Source: Nonomuraea sediminis (lineage in GTDB: Bacteria > Actinomycetota > Actinomycetes > Streptosporangiales > Streptosporangiaceae). Taken from it: a stretch of 64,000 nt of DNA. Position 1 is the stretch's first letter; every line of letters begins with the position of its first letter. Of this stretch, positions 35,144-43,515 are shown piece after piece. The notes below the pieces were generated by a model that was given only the letters and a program-made list of their open reading frames with translations, made no database searches and was not told the DNA's origin. Both the position numbers and the translations under genes were made by a program. The DNA is taken from positions 372,001 to 436,000 of the forward strand of contig NZ_JAHDTI010000007.1 in assembly GCF_018531495.1 (NCBI RefSeq), in the 5' to 3' direction.

Positions 35144-35509
35144 ATGCATGCCACGCCATCACACAGCGCCGCCGCGACGGGGTTGGAGCTCGCGGTCAGC
35201 CGGGAAGCCGACCAGATCATCATCTCGCTCGTCGGGGAACTGACCGTGGCCAACGCCTACCTGCTGGGAGGAACCTTCTGCGAGCTGATCGACCAGGGCC
35301 ACCGTACGTTCGTGCTCGACGCCCTGCAGCTCACCTCGTGCGACGGTGCGGGTTGGACGCTGCTGCTCGGGGTCCGCTGGCGGCTCGCCACCATCTCGGG
35401 ACGGCTGCGCATCGCGGACCTGGGCCCGCGTCTGATGCGCTGGTGTCGGCTGATGGATCTTGTCGAGGTGTTCGAACTGGATACCACGAGCCGAGCTCAA
35501 CCCATGTGA
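35144..35509 (+). CDS. STAS-domain protein lacking the phospho-serine
   Basis: 121 residues, a complete STAS fold (IIISLVGELTVANAYLLGG, then FVLDALQLTSCDGAGWTLLL). At the conserved D-S/T-x-G site the sequence is D67-G68-A69-G70, so the usual phosphorylated Ser/Thr is replaced by glycine, with only S65 nearby. It may act as a phosphorylation-insensitive antagonist, as a structural partner, or be drifting. GAAGG lies 8 bases before the ATG. It has no kinase neighbour in its own unit. Confidence 0.82.
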   Translation: MHATPSHSAAATGLELAVSREADQIIISLVGELTVANAYLLGGTFCELIDQGHRTFVLDALQLTSCDGAGWTLLLGVRWRLATISGRLRIADLGPRLMRWCRLMDLVEVFELDTTSRAQPM

Positions 35510-35602
35510 CGGCATGGCACTGCGGAGCTTCGCTGACATCCCCTCCCCGCATGCCGGTGTACGGCGAGGCGGCTCGGCGGCTGCTCGAAAAAGCTTGCGG
35601 AA

Positions 35603-35627
35603 GTTCGGCCCTCGCCTTCAGGGGTAG
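35603..35627 (+). promoter_or_regulatory. sigma-B-type promoter for the hemerythrin gene
   Basis: GTTC (35603-35606), a 15-nt spacer and GGGTAG (35622-35627), 31 bp before the ATG at 35658. One mismatch to the GTTT -35 consensus; same -10 as the PRC-barrel promoter. Confidence 0.55.
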
Positions 35628-35657
35628 AGGCAACCCTCACACACACGGGGAGGGATC

Positions 35658-36227
35658 ATGACTGATCATGGAGACGACGTCATCAGCATCCTGACGACGG
35701 ATCATCGCGAGGTCGAGGACCTGTTCACCGAGTTGGAGAGGCTGCTCGCCGTCGGCGATCCCGAGCAGGTCCGCGACGTCACGGACAAAGTGATCATTGA
35801 GCTCGTCAAGCACTCGGTCGCCGAGGAGGCGTACCTGTATCCGGCGACGCGCAAGTTCGTGCCCGGCGGCGACGCACTGGCCGACACGGAGATCGCCGAG
35901 CATGCCGAGGCCGAGGAGCTCATGAAGGAGCTCGAACGCACCGACACCACCGACCTGCGCTTCGCCGAGCTGCTGACCACCCTCATCAAGGACGTCCGCG
36001 AGCACGCGGCCGAGGAGGAGTCGCAGCTGTTCCCGCAGCTGGCGCAGCACGCCGACGCCGACGAACTGCGCAAACTCGGCAGCAAGATCAACGCGATCAA
36101 GAAGGTCGCTCCGACCCGGCCGCACCCGTCGGCGCCCGACACGCCGCCGGCCAACAAACTGCTCGCACCTGGTGCCGGGCTGGTCGACCGGATCCGCGAC
36201 CTGGTCAGCGGCCGAGGCAAGGACTGA
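35658..36227 (+). CDS. hemerythrin HHE cation-binding domain protein
   Basis: A 189-residue, mostly helical protein. Iron ligands are spread as expected: TDHREVEDLF, VKHSVAEEAYLYP, IAEHAEAEELMKEL and VREHAAEEESQLFP. The C-terminal 45 residues are Pro/Ala-rich. A GGGGAGGG ribosome site precedes the ATG. Actinomycete HHE proteins of this size bind a di-iron centre and are linked to oxygen, peroxide or NO stress; the sigma-B-type promoter supports that. A strong terminator follows. Confidence 0.92.
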   Translation: MTDHGDDVISILTTDHREVEDLFTELERLLAVGDPEQVRDVTDKVIIELVKHSVAEEAYLYPATRKFVPGGDALADTEIAEHAEAEELMKELERTDTTDLRFAELLTTLIKDVREHAAEEESQLFPQLAQHADADELRKLGSKINAIKKVAPTRPHPSAPDTPPANKLLAPGAGLVDRIRDLVSGRGKD

Positions 36228-36291
36228 GCACCGCACGACAGATCATGACGCCGAACGCCGAATGCGTGCACGCCGACGAGGGGAGACGCAG

Positions 36292-36324
36292 ATCGGCGGC
36301 TGGGCGTCCCGCCCAGCCGCCGAT
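36292..36324. terminator. strong hairpin terminator
   Basis: A perfect 15-bp stem, ATCGGCGGCTGGGCG (36292-36306) with CGCCCAGCCGCCGAT (36310-36324), and a 3-nt loop, 65 bp after the hemerythrin stop. Confidence 0.8.
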
Positions 36325-36393
36325 GCACCGGAGGTCTGCGCGGGGTAGCGGGCTTCCAATCACGGCTCGCTTCGAACGCGAGGGAGGGTCACC

Positions 36394-36710
36394 ATGACGC
36401 GCTTCGGATACTTCCTGTCCTGCGAAGAGCACGGCCCCAAGGAGCTCGTACGGCAGGCCAAGCTCGCCGAGCAGGCAGGGTTCCAGGGGTTGTGGATCTC
36501 CGATCACTACCATCCGTGGCTCGAGGCCCAGGGGCAGAGCCCGTTCGTGTGGTCGGTGGTCGGCGCGGTCTCCGAGGCGGTGTCGCTGCCGATCACCACG
36601 GCCGTCACCTGCCCACTGGTGCTCATGCACCCGGCGATCGTGGCGCAGGCCGCGGCCACGACGCCTTCTTCGACTTCTACGCCGACAGGATCCTGCCGGA
36701 GGTGTCATGA
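36394..36710 (+). pseudogene. LLM/F420-dependent oxidoreductase with internal deletion
   Basis: The first about 90 residues are a normal LLM-class start of the F420-dependent G6PDH-like group (MTRFGYFLSCEEHGPKELVR, GLWISDHYHPWLE, TTAVTCPLVLMHPAIVAQAAA). At about 36655 this joins directly, in a different frame, to HDAFFDFYADRILPEVS with a stop at 36708-36710, which looks like the authentic C-terminus. Some 200 residues of the barrel are therefore missing and the junction is frameshifted. The stop overlaps the molybdopterin gene start (ATGA), preserving the ancestral operon joint. Confidence 0.8.
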
Positions 36711-38983
36711 ACGACCGCATCGCGGACCCGTGGGGCGAGCGCACGCCGTACGGGCCAGGAGAGCGCTGGCCGGTGCGCCAGGACCAGCTGCTGACCGTCG
36801 ACGCTGACGTCGAGTGGGTGCCGACCGCCTCGGTGCTGCACTCCAACGGCGACGCGATGGAGCTGGCCGTGCTGGAGGGGCAGATCGTCGGCGTGCGCGG
36901 ACGCGCCGATGACCGCGTCAACCACGGCAGGCTCGGCCCCAAGGACCTGTACGGCTGGCAGGCCAACCACAGCCCCGACAGGCTGACCACCCCGCTGGTG
37001 CGCGAAGGCGGCCGGCTGGTGCCCGCGAGCTGGGACGCGGCCATGGACCTGATCGCGGCCCACTCGCGCGAGCTGCTGCGCGAAGGACCTGAGAGGTTCG
37101 GCTTCTACACCAGCGGCCAGCTGTTCCTGGAGGAGTACTACACGCTCGCCGTCCTGGCCACGGCCGGAATCGGCACGCCGCACCTGGACGGCAACACGCG
37201 GCTGTGCACCGCGACCGCCGCCTCGGCGCTGAAGGCCAGCTTCGGAACCGATGGCCAGCCGGGCTCCTACACCGACGTCGACTTCTGCGACGCGCTCGCG
37301 CTGTGGGGTCACAACGTGGCCGAGACGCAGACCGTGCTGTGGTCCCGCATGCTCGATCGCCGCCGCGGCCCCACGCCGCCCGCGATGATCGCCGTCGATC
37401 CCCGCCAGACGCCCGTCGCCCGCGAGGCCGACGTGCACTTGGCCGTCCGCCCCGGCACCAACCTGGCGCTGGTGAACGCGCTCATCCGCAGACTCATCGA
37501 CCGCGGCTGGTACGACCCCGGCTACGTCGACGCGCACACCATCGGCTTCGAGGACCTGCAGCGCGTCACCGCCGACTACCCGGTCGAGCGGGCCGCCCAG
37601 ATCTGCGGGCTGGAGCCCCGGCTGATCGAGCAGGCCGCGGAGATCCTCGGCACCTGCCAGGCGCTGGTCTCGACGGTGCTGCAGGGCTTCTACCAGTCGC
37701 ACCAGGCGACCGCGGCCGCCTGCCAGGTCAACAACGTCCACCTGCTGCGCGGCATGCTCGGCCGCCCGGGCGCCGGCGTCCTGCAGATGAACGGCCAGCC
37801 GACCGCCCAGAACACCCGCGAAACCGGCGCCGACGGCGACCTGCCAGGCATGCGCAACTGGGCCAACCCGCGCCACGTGGAGGAGCTGGCCGAGCTGTGG
37901 AACGTGGATGCCGCCACGCTGCCGCAGGGCCGGCCCACCCACGCCATGGAGATCTTCCGCAAGGCCGAGGAGGGCGACATCCGGCTGCTGTGGATCTCGG
38001 CCACCAACCCGGCGGTGTCGCTGCCGGAGCTACCCAGGATCCGCCGGCTGCTGTCCGACCCCGCCCTGTTCGTGGTGGTCCAGGACATCTTCATGACCGA
38101 GACGGCGATGCTGGCCGACGTGGTGCTGCCGGCCGCCGCCTGGGGCGAGAAGCGAGGCACCTTCACCAACGCCGACCGCACGGTCCACCTGTCGGAACAG
38201 GCCGTCCAGCCGCCCGGGCAAGCCCGCTCGGACCTGGACATCTTCTGCGACTACGCGGCACGGATGAACTTCCGCGACCAAGACGGCAAGCCGCTCATCC
38301 AGTGGAGCACGGCCGAGCAGGCCTTCGAGGCCTGGCAGGCCTGCTCGGCCGGCCGTCCCTGCGACTACACCGATCTCGGCTACGAACGGCTGCGCGAGGG
38401 CGGTATCCAGTGGGGCGGCGAGCGGCTCTACATCGACGGCCGTTTCAACACCGACACCGACTACTGCGAGACCTACGGCCAGGACATGATCACCGGGGAG
38501 CCGCAGGACGAGGCCGCGCACCGGGCCAAGAACCCGGCGGGCCGGGCCTTCCTGCACGCCGTGCCCTACCAGCCGCCGCCCGAGCAGCCCGACGACGACT
38601 ATCCGATGCTGCTGACCACCGGTCGCACCGTCTATCACTTCCACACCAGGACCAAGACCGCCCGCGTCCCCGAACTCGACCGCGCCGCGCCGCGGCCGTG
38701 GATCGAGATCAGCGCCGAGGACGCCGCGCGGCTCGCCGTTCAGGAAGGCGACCTGGTCCGCGTGGAGACCCGCAGGGGCGCGATGGAGGCGCCCGCCCGC
38801 ATCGCGGGCCTGCGCCCCGGCACACTGTTCGCGCCGTTCCACTACGGCTACTGGGACGCCGGTACGGCCGGGCCGCACGATGGGCCGCCCACCGCGGCCA
38901 ACGAGGCCACCCTGACGGCCTGGGACCCGGTGTCCAAACAGCCCATCTACAAGCTGTCAGCCGCCCGCCTGATCAAGGCCTGA
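36707..38983 (+). CDS. molybdopterin oxidoreductase (formate dehydrogenase/nitrate reductase-like) without Fe-S cysteines
   Basis: A 758-residue DMSO-reductase-superfamily enzyme. The molybdenum ligand is probably C167 (NTRLCTATAASALKASFG). Cofactor motifs ALWGHNVAETQ, AIVD/AVDPRQTP, VHLAVRPGTNLAL and QMNGQPTAQNTRETG are kept, and a C-terminal molydop-binding domain starts near 640 (TTGRTVYHFHTRTKT). At the N-terminus, where relatives have Cys-x2-Cys-x3-Cys, the sequence is S42-VL-H45-SNG-D49, and the fourth position reads LGPK (G77). It therefore should lack the [4Fe-4S] cluster. Coupled to a truncated F420-type gene upstream. Electron partner unknown. Confidence 0.88.
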   Translation: MNDRIADPWGERTPYGPGERWPVRQDQLLTVDADVEWVPTASVLHSNGDAMELAVLEGQIVGVRGRADDRVNHGRLGPKDLYGWQANHSPDRLTTPLVREGGRLVPASWDAAMDLIAAHSRELLREGPERFGFYTSGQLFLEEYYTLAVLATAGIGTPHLDGNTRLCTATAASALKASFGTDGQPGSYTDVDFCDALALWGHNVAETQTVLWSRMLDRRRGPTPPAMIAVDPRQTPVAREADVHLAVRPGTNLALVNALIRRLIDRGWYDPGYVDAHTIGFEDLQRVTADYPVERAAQICGLEPRLIEQAAEILGTCQALVSTVLQGFYQSHQATAAACQVNNVHLLRGMLGRPGAGVLQMNGQPTAQNTRETGADGDLPGMRNWANPRHVEELAELWNVDAATLPQGRPTHAMEIFRKAEEGDIRLLWISATNPAVSLPELPRIRRLLSDPALFVVVQDIFMTETAMLADVVLPAAAWGEKRGTFTNADRTVHLSEQAVQPPGQARSDLDIFCDYAARMNFRDQDGKPLIQWSTAEQAFEAWQACSAGRPCDYTDLGYERLREGGIQWGGERLYIDGRFNTDTDYCETYGQDMITGEPQDEAAHRAKNPAGRAFLHAVPYQPPPEQPDDDYPMLLTTGRTVYHFHTRTKTARVPELDRAAPRPWIEISAEDAARLAVQEGDLVRVETRRGAMEAPARIAGLRPGTLFAPFHYGYWDAGTAGPHDGPPTAANEATLTAWDPVSKQPIYKLSAARLIKA

Positions 38984-39055
38984 TGTGTGTACCTCGCCTG
39001 CCACGACCTCCATCAACGGTGGTCCCATCTGCGGATATCCACCTGCGAGAGGCGA

Positions 39056-39424
39056 TCAGCGAGCGGGCGGGGGAGGTGGAGACGCTGAGAGGGCCTCGTC
39101 GTCATCGATCGCCGGTTCGAGGCGCTCCTCATAGGCGGCGAACAACTCGACCAGGGCGCGAACCGGCGCATGCGCCTCGGTGGGATAGCGGAAACTCTGC
39201 TCAAGGTTGAGCCGGTAGCGATTGCGGCGGCCCACCCGGTCCCGGATCAGATAACCGGCCTCATGCAGGTCGGTCACGATGCCCTGCACCGCCCGTTCGG
39301 TGATACCGATGCTCGCGGCGATGTCACGCAGGCGGATCTCCGGATCGCGGGCGATCTCCAACAGCACCCGTGCGTGATGGGTAAGGAACGTCCATGCTGA
39401 ACGATCATCGGTGCCCATGATCAT
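39056..39424 (-). CDS. winged-helix regulator (MarR/ArsR-like), copy 2
   Basis: 122 residues. ATG 39424 has GGGAA 6 bases upstream. The wHTH (AWTFLTHHARVLLEIARDPE, then ITERAVQGIVTDLHEAGYLI and RDRVGRRNRYRLN) and the FRYPTEAHAPVRALVELF tail are strongly alike copy 1 at 34395. The C-terminus ends in a proline run. It is divergent from the STAS gene at 39588, mirroring copy 1, so it may regulate or be regulated with the partner-switching genes. Confidence 0.88.
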   Translation of the reverse strand: MIMGTDDRSAWTFLTHHARVLLEIARDPEIRLRDIAASIGITERAVQGIVTDLHEAGYLIRDRVGRRNRYRLNLEQSFRYPTEAHAPVRALVELFAAYEERLEPAIDDDEALSASPPPPPAR

Positions 39425-39587
39425 CACACTTTCCCATATCAGGGACTCACCCTGCTCCTGCCCACACAGAAGCGAGAACACCCATTCCCGAAAACAATTT
39501 CCAGAGTTATTGTGGGGGAGAACGGACTCCGTCGCACCGCCGATACGGAGGAAGTCAATGCCTGTCAGTTCACCGTGAGAGCACATC

Positions 39588-40004
39588 ATGACCGCTCTTT
39601 CCATGACATGCAGCGATCTGCCCGACAGTACGCTCATCAGCGTCAGCGGCGAGGTCGATGTCACCAACTCCAGCCGGCTGGCATCCGCTCTGGTCGCGGG
39701 CCGCCGCCCAGGCAAGCCACTGATCTTGGATCTGAGCTCGATGACCTTCCTGGACAGCACCGGTCTGAGCGTGCTGCTGGATACGCACACCGCCGCCGAA
39801 CGCGACGGCGACGGCATGTACCTGGTCGGCGTGCAGCACACGCCGATGCGGGTGCTACAGATCACCGGGGTGCTGACCCGCCTGCATCTGCTCGCCACTC
39901 TCGAGCAGGCCCTCCTGGCGGCCTCTCGCGCTGCCGGAGCACGTCAACATCAATTCCGCCAGAACCGCACGCGCGGCGGTCTGAGGCCGGGCGGGCACCG
40001 GTGA
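39588..40004 (+). CDS. STAS-domain anti-sigma factor antagonist
   Basis: A 138-residue STAS protein with an intact phosphorylation motif: MTFLDSTGLSVLL, S57 (or T58). The first strand STLISVSGEVDVTNSSRLASAL is canonical. The C-terminal 30 residues are basic and likely disordered. Its stop overlaps the GTG of the SpoIIE phosphatase (GTGA), so antagonist and phosphatase are made together, the classic layout in which a PP2C phosphatase dephosphorylates the antagonist to release a stress sigma factor. No RsbW-like kinase is in the window. Confidence 0.9.
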   Translation: MTALSMTCSDLPDSTLISVSGEVDVTNSSRLASALVAGRRPGKPLILDLSSMTFLDSTGLSVLLDTHTAAERDGDGMYLVGVQHTPMRVLQITGVLTRLHLLATLEQALLAASRAAGARQHQFRQNRTRGGLRPGGHR

Positions 40005-41899
40005 GCGGACCGATCGAGGCTGTGCCAGGGGCCGGGCAGCCGATGGTGGTCCGCCGGATCGGGTTGTCGTCGGCCGCGGACATCGGGATGGAGCGGTTCG
40101 CCCGGCTGGCGGCCGGCGTGATGGATGTGCCGGTGGCGGTGGTCGCGCTGGTGGAGGCTGACCGGCTGGTGTTGCCCGGCCTGGTGGGGCTGGATGAGCC
40201 GTGGGCCGCCACCCGTGAGATGCCCTTGCCGGGTTCGCTGTGCCAGCGGGTGGTGGCCACGGGAGGGGCGTTGATCGCGGCGGACGCGCGGGCCGATGAC
40301 GGGTTCGCCGCGACCGTGCCGGTTCCGGAGCGGGAGTGGGGCATGCTCGCCTATGCCGCGATGCCGCTGTCGGCCGCCGGCAAGGTGGTGGGCGCGTTGT
40401 GCGCGATCGACACCGTGGTGCGGGACTGGAGCGATGGTCAGCTGCGAGGCCTGGCGGACTTGGCCGCCGCCTGCTCGGCGGAGCTGCGGCTGAGGACCGC
40501 CTCGCAGCGCGCGCTGGGGGCACAGCACGAGGCCGAGGATCGGCGGCGCGACGTCGAGCAGGAACAGCTTTTCGCGGAGAAGGCCCTGGCAGAGGCCGAA
40601 TGGGCCGGCGAGCGTGCCCGAACCGGATGGGACACCGCCGAGCTGCTGCTGCACGCCTCGCAGGAGCTGGCGGGCACCGAAACGCAGGAGGACGTCCAAC
40701 TCCGGCTGCGGGATCTGCTCGACGATACGTTCAAGCCCGTCCACGTCGGGCTCAGCCTGATCCAGGAGGGACGGCTGCGCTCGGTGCCGAACCCGGACCG
40801 GCAGCTACCCGCTGAGGCCGATGCCCAGTCCTGCGAGCTTGGGGCCGCTCATCCGATGGCCCGTGCGGCCCGGGACCGGCGTGTGATCGCCGTTGCCGAC
40901 CTTGGCCGGCCGGGCCCCTCTTTCGGCGAGGCTGCGGCTGCCTTCGCTCGGCTGGGCCTTCGCTCGGTGGTGTGCGTGCCGCTGGTGGACGGCGGCGAGG
41001 TGCTCGGGGTCATCCTGGTCGGCTGGGACCAGCCGCGTAAAGTGGACGCCTCCGAGCGGGCGGTGCTCACCGCGATCGGCAGCTACACCGCCCATGCCGT
41101 GCAACGGGCCGGTGTCCTGGATGAGCGCGTCAGCGTCGCCCACCAGTTGCAGCGCGCGATGCTGACCGATCTACCCGCGATCCCGGGCCTGGACCTGGCC
41201 GCGCTCTACCTGCCCGCCGCCGCCGCCGACCTCGTGGGCGGGGACTGGTACGACGCCTTCCTCCTGCCGGTACGCCGCAGCAGGGCCGACACGGGCGCCG
41301 ATGCCGGGGTCGCGGTCGCGGTCGGGGATATCACCGGCCACGACATGCAGGCCGCCACCATCATGGGACAGACCCGCAGCATGCTGCGCCAGGCCATGCT
41401 GGACCGTTCCCATCACGGGCCCGCGGCCGCGGTCACCGCGCTGGAGCAGGCCTGCAAGGTGCTGGATCTGAACGTGACCGGCACACTGCTGTTCGGCCGC
41501 CTGGTCCCGGCGTCGGCCGGCTGGGAGTTCACCTGGACCAACGCCGGGCATCCCTGGCCGCTGCTGGTGCAGCCCGACGGCCGGGTGCAGAGCCTGCAGG
41601 AGCATGATCTGCTCTTGCATCCCGGCCTGGATCCCGGCCGTCGCCGCGATCACCGGCGGCGGCTCGGTACGGGCAGCGTCTTGCTGCTCTACACCGACGG
41701 GCTCGTCGACCGGCGCGACGGCAGCATCGAAGAGACGACCGAGCAGGTCGCCCGCACTCTGGCCGCCCATCGGCACGAGCCGCTGCCCGACCTGCTGAAC
41801 ACACTGGCCGCCGTCGCCGGTCCTGATCCCGGCGACGACATCGCCTTGCTGGCCGTACGGGTGCCACTGAACGCCCAGTCGGATCTGCGAGCCCCCTGA
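40001..41899 (+). CDS. GAF-GAF-SpoIIE PP2C phosphatase (RsbU-like)
   Basis: 632 residues from GTG 40001, overlapping the STAS stop. A GAF domain lies over about residues 15-165 (FARLAAGVMDVPVAVVALVE, PLPGSLCQRVV, YAAMPLSAAGKVVGALCAID), then an Ala/Glu-rich coiled linker (170-215), a second GAF (about 215-370) and a SpoIIE phosphatase (about 375-630). Metal and catalytic motifs are ADLVGGDWYDAF, VGDITGHDMQAA, TNAGHPWPLL, LYTDGLVD and GDDIALL. No membrane segments: a cytosolic sensor, with redox or ligand input through GAF. It probably acts on the adjacent STAS protein. Confidence 0.93.
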   Translation: MSGPIEAVPGAGQPMVVRRIGLSSAADIGMERFARLAAGVMDVPVAVVALVEADRLVLPGLVGLDEPWAATREMPLPGSLCQRVVATGGALIAADARADDGFAATVPVPEREWGMLAYAAMPLSAAGKVVGALCAIDTVVRDWSDGQLRGLADLAAACSAELRLRTASQRALGAQHEAEDRRRDVEQEQLFAEKALAEAEWAGERARTGWDTAELLLHASQELAGTETQEDVQLRLRDLLDDTFKPVHVGLSLIQEGRLRSVPNPDRQLPAEADAQSCELGAAHPMARAARDRRVIAVADLGRPGPSFGEAAAAFARLGLRSVVCVPLVDGGEVLGVILVGWDQPRKVDASERAVLTAIGSYTAHAVQRAGVLDERVSVAHQLQRAMLTDLPAIPGLDLAALYLPAAAADLVGGDWYDAFLLPVRRSRADTGADAGVAVAVGDITGHDMQAATIMGQTRSMLRQAMLDRSHHGPAAAVTALEQACKVLDLNVTGTLLFGRLVPASAGWEFTWTNAGHPWPLLVQPDGRVQSLQEHDLLLHPGLDPGRRRDHRRRLGTGSVLLLYTDGLVDRRDGSIEETTEQVARTLAAHRHEPLPDLLNTLAAVAGPDPGDDIALLAVRVPLNAQSDLRAP

Positions 41900-42036
41900 C
41901 CAGCTCAGTGGGCAGGAGTTCCCATCAAGGCGGTGACGGCGGTCTCCTCCCGAACGACATGGGTGTCACGGACCGATGAGTTTCTGGGCCGGCACCGGTC
42001 AGTAGTGACGACACCCCCGCTCCGAAGGAGACCGCG

Positions 42037-42462
42037 ATGAGCAACGACCCCGCACTGCAGGCCCTGGCCAGGCTCGTCGGCACCTGGAAGATCACCGGCG
42101 GGCACGAGGGGACCGTGACCTACCACTGGCTGAACGACCACTTCCTCCAGCAGGACGTCCATCTGGGCGACACATTCGGCATCGAGATCATCGGCCGGGA
42201 GCGGAAGCTGATGGCCGAGCCCAGCGCCGACATCAAGTCCCGCTACTACGGTGACGATGGCAGCACGCTGGACTACACCTACGAGATCGAGGGCGACACC
42301 CTCACCATCTGGGCCGGCGACCGCGGCTCACCTGCCTACTATCAGGGCACCTTCAGCCCCGACGACCGCACCCTCAACGGCTCCTGGGTCTACCCGGGCG
42401 GAGGCGGCTACGTTTCCAACGCTGAGCGCGTATCGCAGACAGTGAGCGCTGACCTGCGATAG
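42037..42462 (+). CDS. DUF1579/lipocalin-like small protein
   Basis: 141 residues, beta-rich: LARLVGTWKITGGHEGTVTY, DIKSRYYGDDGSTLDYTYEI and GTFSPDDRTLNGSWVYPGGG. This is the pattern of a small beta-barrel of the DUF1579 or THAP4/nitrobindin-like lipocalin kind. GAAGGAGACC precedes the ATG. No signal peptide. Role unknown; such proteins may bind small hydrophobic ligands or heme. It is a single gene. Confidence 0.75.
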   Translation: MSNDPALQALARLVGTWKITGGHEGTVTYHWLNDHFLQQDVHLGDTFGIEIIGRERKLMAEPSADIKSRYYGDDGSTLDYTYEIEGDTLTIWAGDRGSPAYYQGTFSPDDRTLNGSWVYPGGGGYVSNAERVSQTVSADLR

Positions 42463-42495
42463 CGAAACCCAAGAGACGCCTGCTCAAAGACAGGC

Positions 42496-43500
42496 TCAGC
42501 GACTGAACCAGGGGTTGCCGCCCAGGGACCACACCGACACCTTGGTCACACCCAGGCTGGTGAGCAGGGCGAGCTTCTGGTCCATGGCCTTCTGGTCGAC
42601 GTAGTCGTAGAGCTTGCCGCCCGAGGTCCAGCGGATCTCGCCCGAGCTGGGGTCGCGGCGGGACTCGGAGGTGGTGAAGCCCGGCTTGGTGCGCATCACG
42701 GACAGGGCGATGTTGCCCTCGATCTTGTCGGAGTCGCACCTGGTGGGGGCGCTGTAGCCGTACGAGGGCAGGCCGATGACCAGGTTGTCGTCGGACACCT
42801 GGGACCGGGCGTAGGCCACCAGGGTCTTCGTCCACTCGAAGGGCTGGATGGGCAGGCACTTGGACCCGGCGACCGAGTCGTACTCGTCGTCGTAGGCCAT
42901 GACGACCAGCTCGTCCACCCCGGCCGCCACGACGGCCGAGTAGCTGTAGAAGTCGGCGTCCTCCACCATCGCGGGCGCGTCGGCCTGCAGCTTCTTGCCG
43001 GCCGCGTGCAGTGCGGTGGCCAGCTCGCGCAGGAACTTCTCGTAGTTGGCCCGGTCGGTCGACGTCCAGGACCAGAAGTCCTCGAAGTCGACGTCCACGC
43101 CGGTGAAGCCGATGCTCTTGATGAGGTTGACCATCTTGGTGATGGCGGCGGAGCGCTTGGCGGAGGAGCTCACCAGCGCCCGCACGGTCGGGGTGTCCAT
43201 CGCGGAGACGGTGGCGTACTGCCGGGCCGACCAGGCCTTGACGTCTGCCGCGCTCTCCGGGCCGTTGCACAGGCCGCTGTGCTGCTCCAGGGTGCCGTCG
43301 GCTCGGACGGCCCAGTATTCCGGCTTGAGGGTGCCGGTCCGCAGCCTGCCGTCGTGATATTCCGAGGCACCCTTGCACTGCGGGTCGCCGGGGGATCCGG
43401 GGTAGAGCCAGGCCTGGATCTGGGGCGCCGTCCGGGCCTGGGCGGGGGATGCGTTGGTGAGGAGGGCTAAACCTAACGCGAACATGGCGAATCGACGCAT
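42496..43500 (-). CDS. secreted GH18 chitinase/endo-N-acetylglucosaminidase-like
   Basis: A 334-residue protein with a signal peptide (MRRFAMFALGLALLTNASPA-QA). The GH18 catalytic strand reads GFTGVDVDFEDF with D136, D138 and acid E140 (the usual first Asp of DxxDxDxE is Thr133). LVVMAYDDEYD is the second conserved motif and VSVWSLGGNPWF the last strand with Trp. No carbohydrate-binding module. AAGGAG lies 6 bases before the ATG. It lies 15 bp after the GntR gene, so both form one unit that is divergent from the sugar importer. Confidence 0.9.
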   Translation of the reverse strand: MRRFAMFALGLALLTNASPAQARTAPQIQAWLYPGSPGDPQCKGASEYHDGRLRTGTLKPEYWAVRADGTLEQHSGLCNGPESAADVKAWSARQYATVSAMDTPTVRALVSSSAKRSAAITKMVNLIKSIGFTGVDVDFEDFWSWTSTDRANYEKFLRELATALHAAGKKLQADAPAMVEDADFYSYSAVVAAGVDELVVMAYDDEYDSVAGSKCLPIQPFEWTKTLVAYARSQVSDDNLVIGLPSYGYSAPTRCDSDKIEGNIALSVMRTKPGFTTSESRRDPSSGEIRWTSGGKLYDYVDQKAMDQKLALLTSLGVTKVSVWSLGGNPWFSR

Positions 43501-43515
43501 GACAAGCTCCTTACG

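Noticed and set aside
34628..35253. Minus-strand frames in the 34.7-35.1 kb gap
   Set aside because: Low-quality composition, no ribosome site, overlap real genes at both ends.
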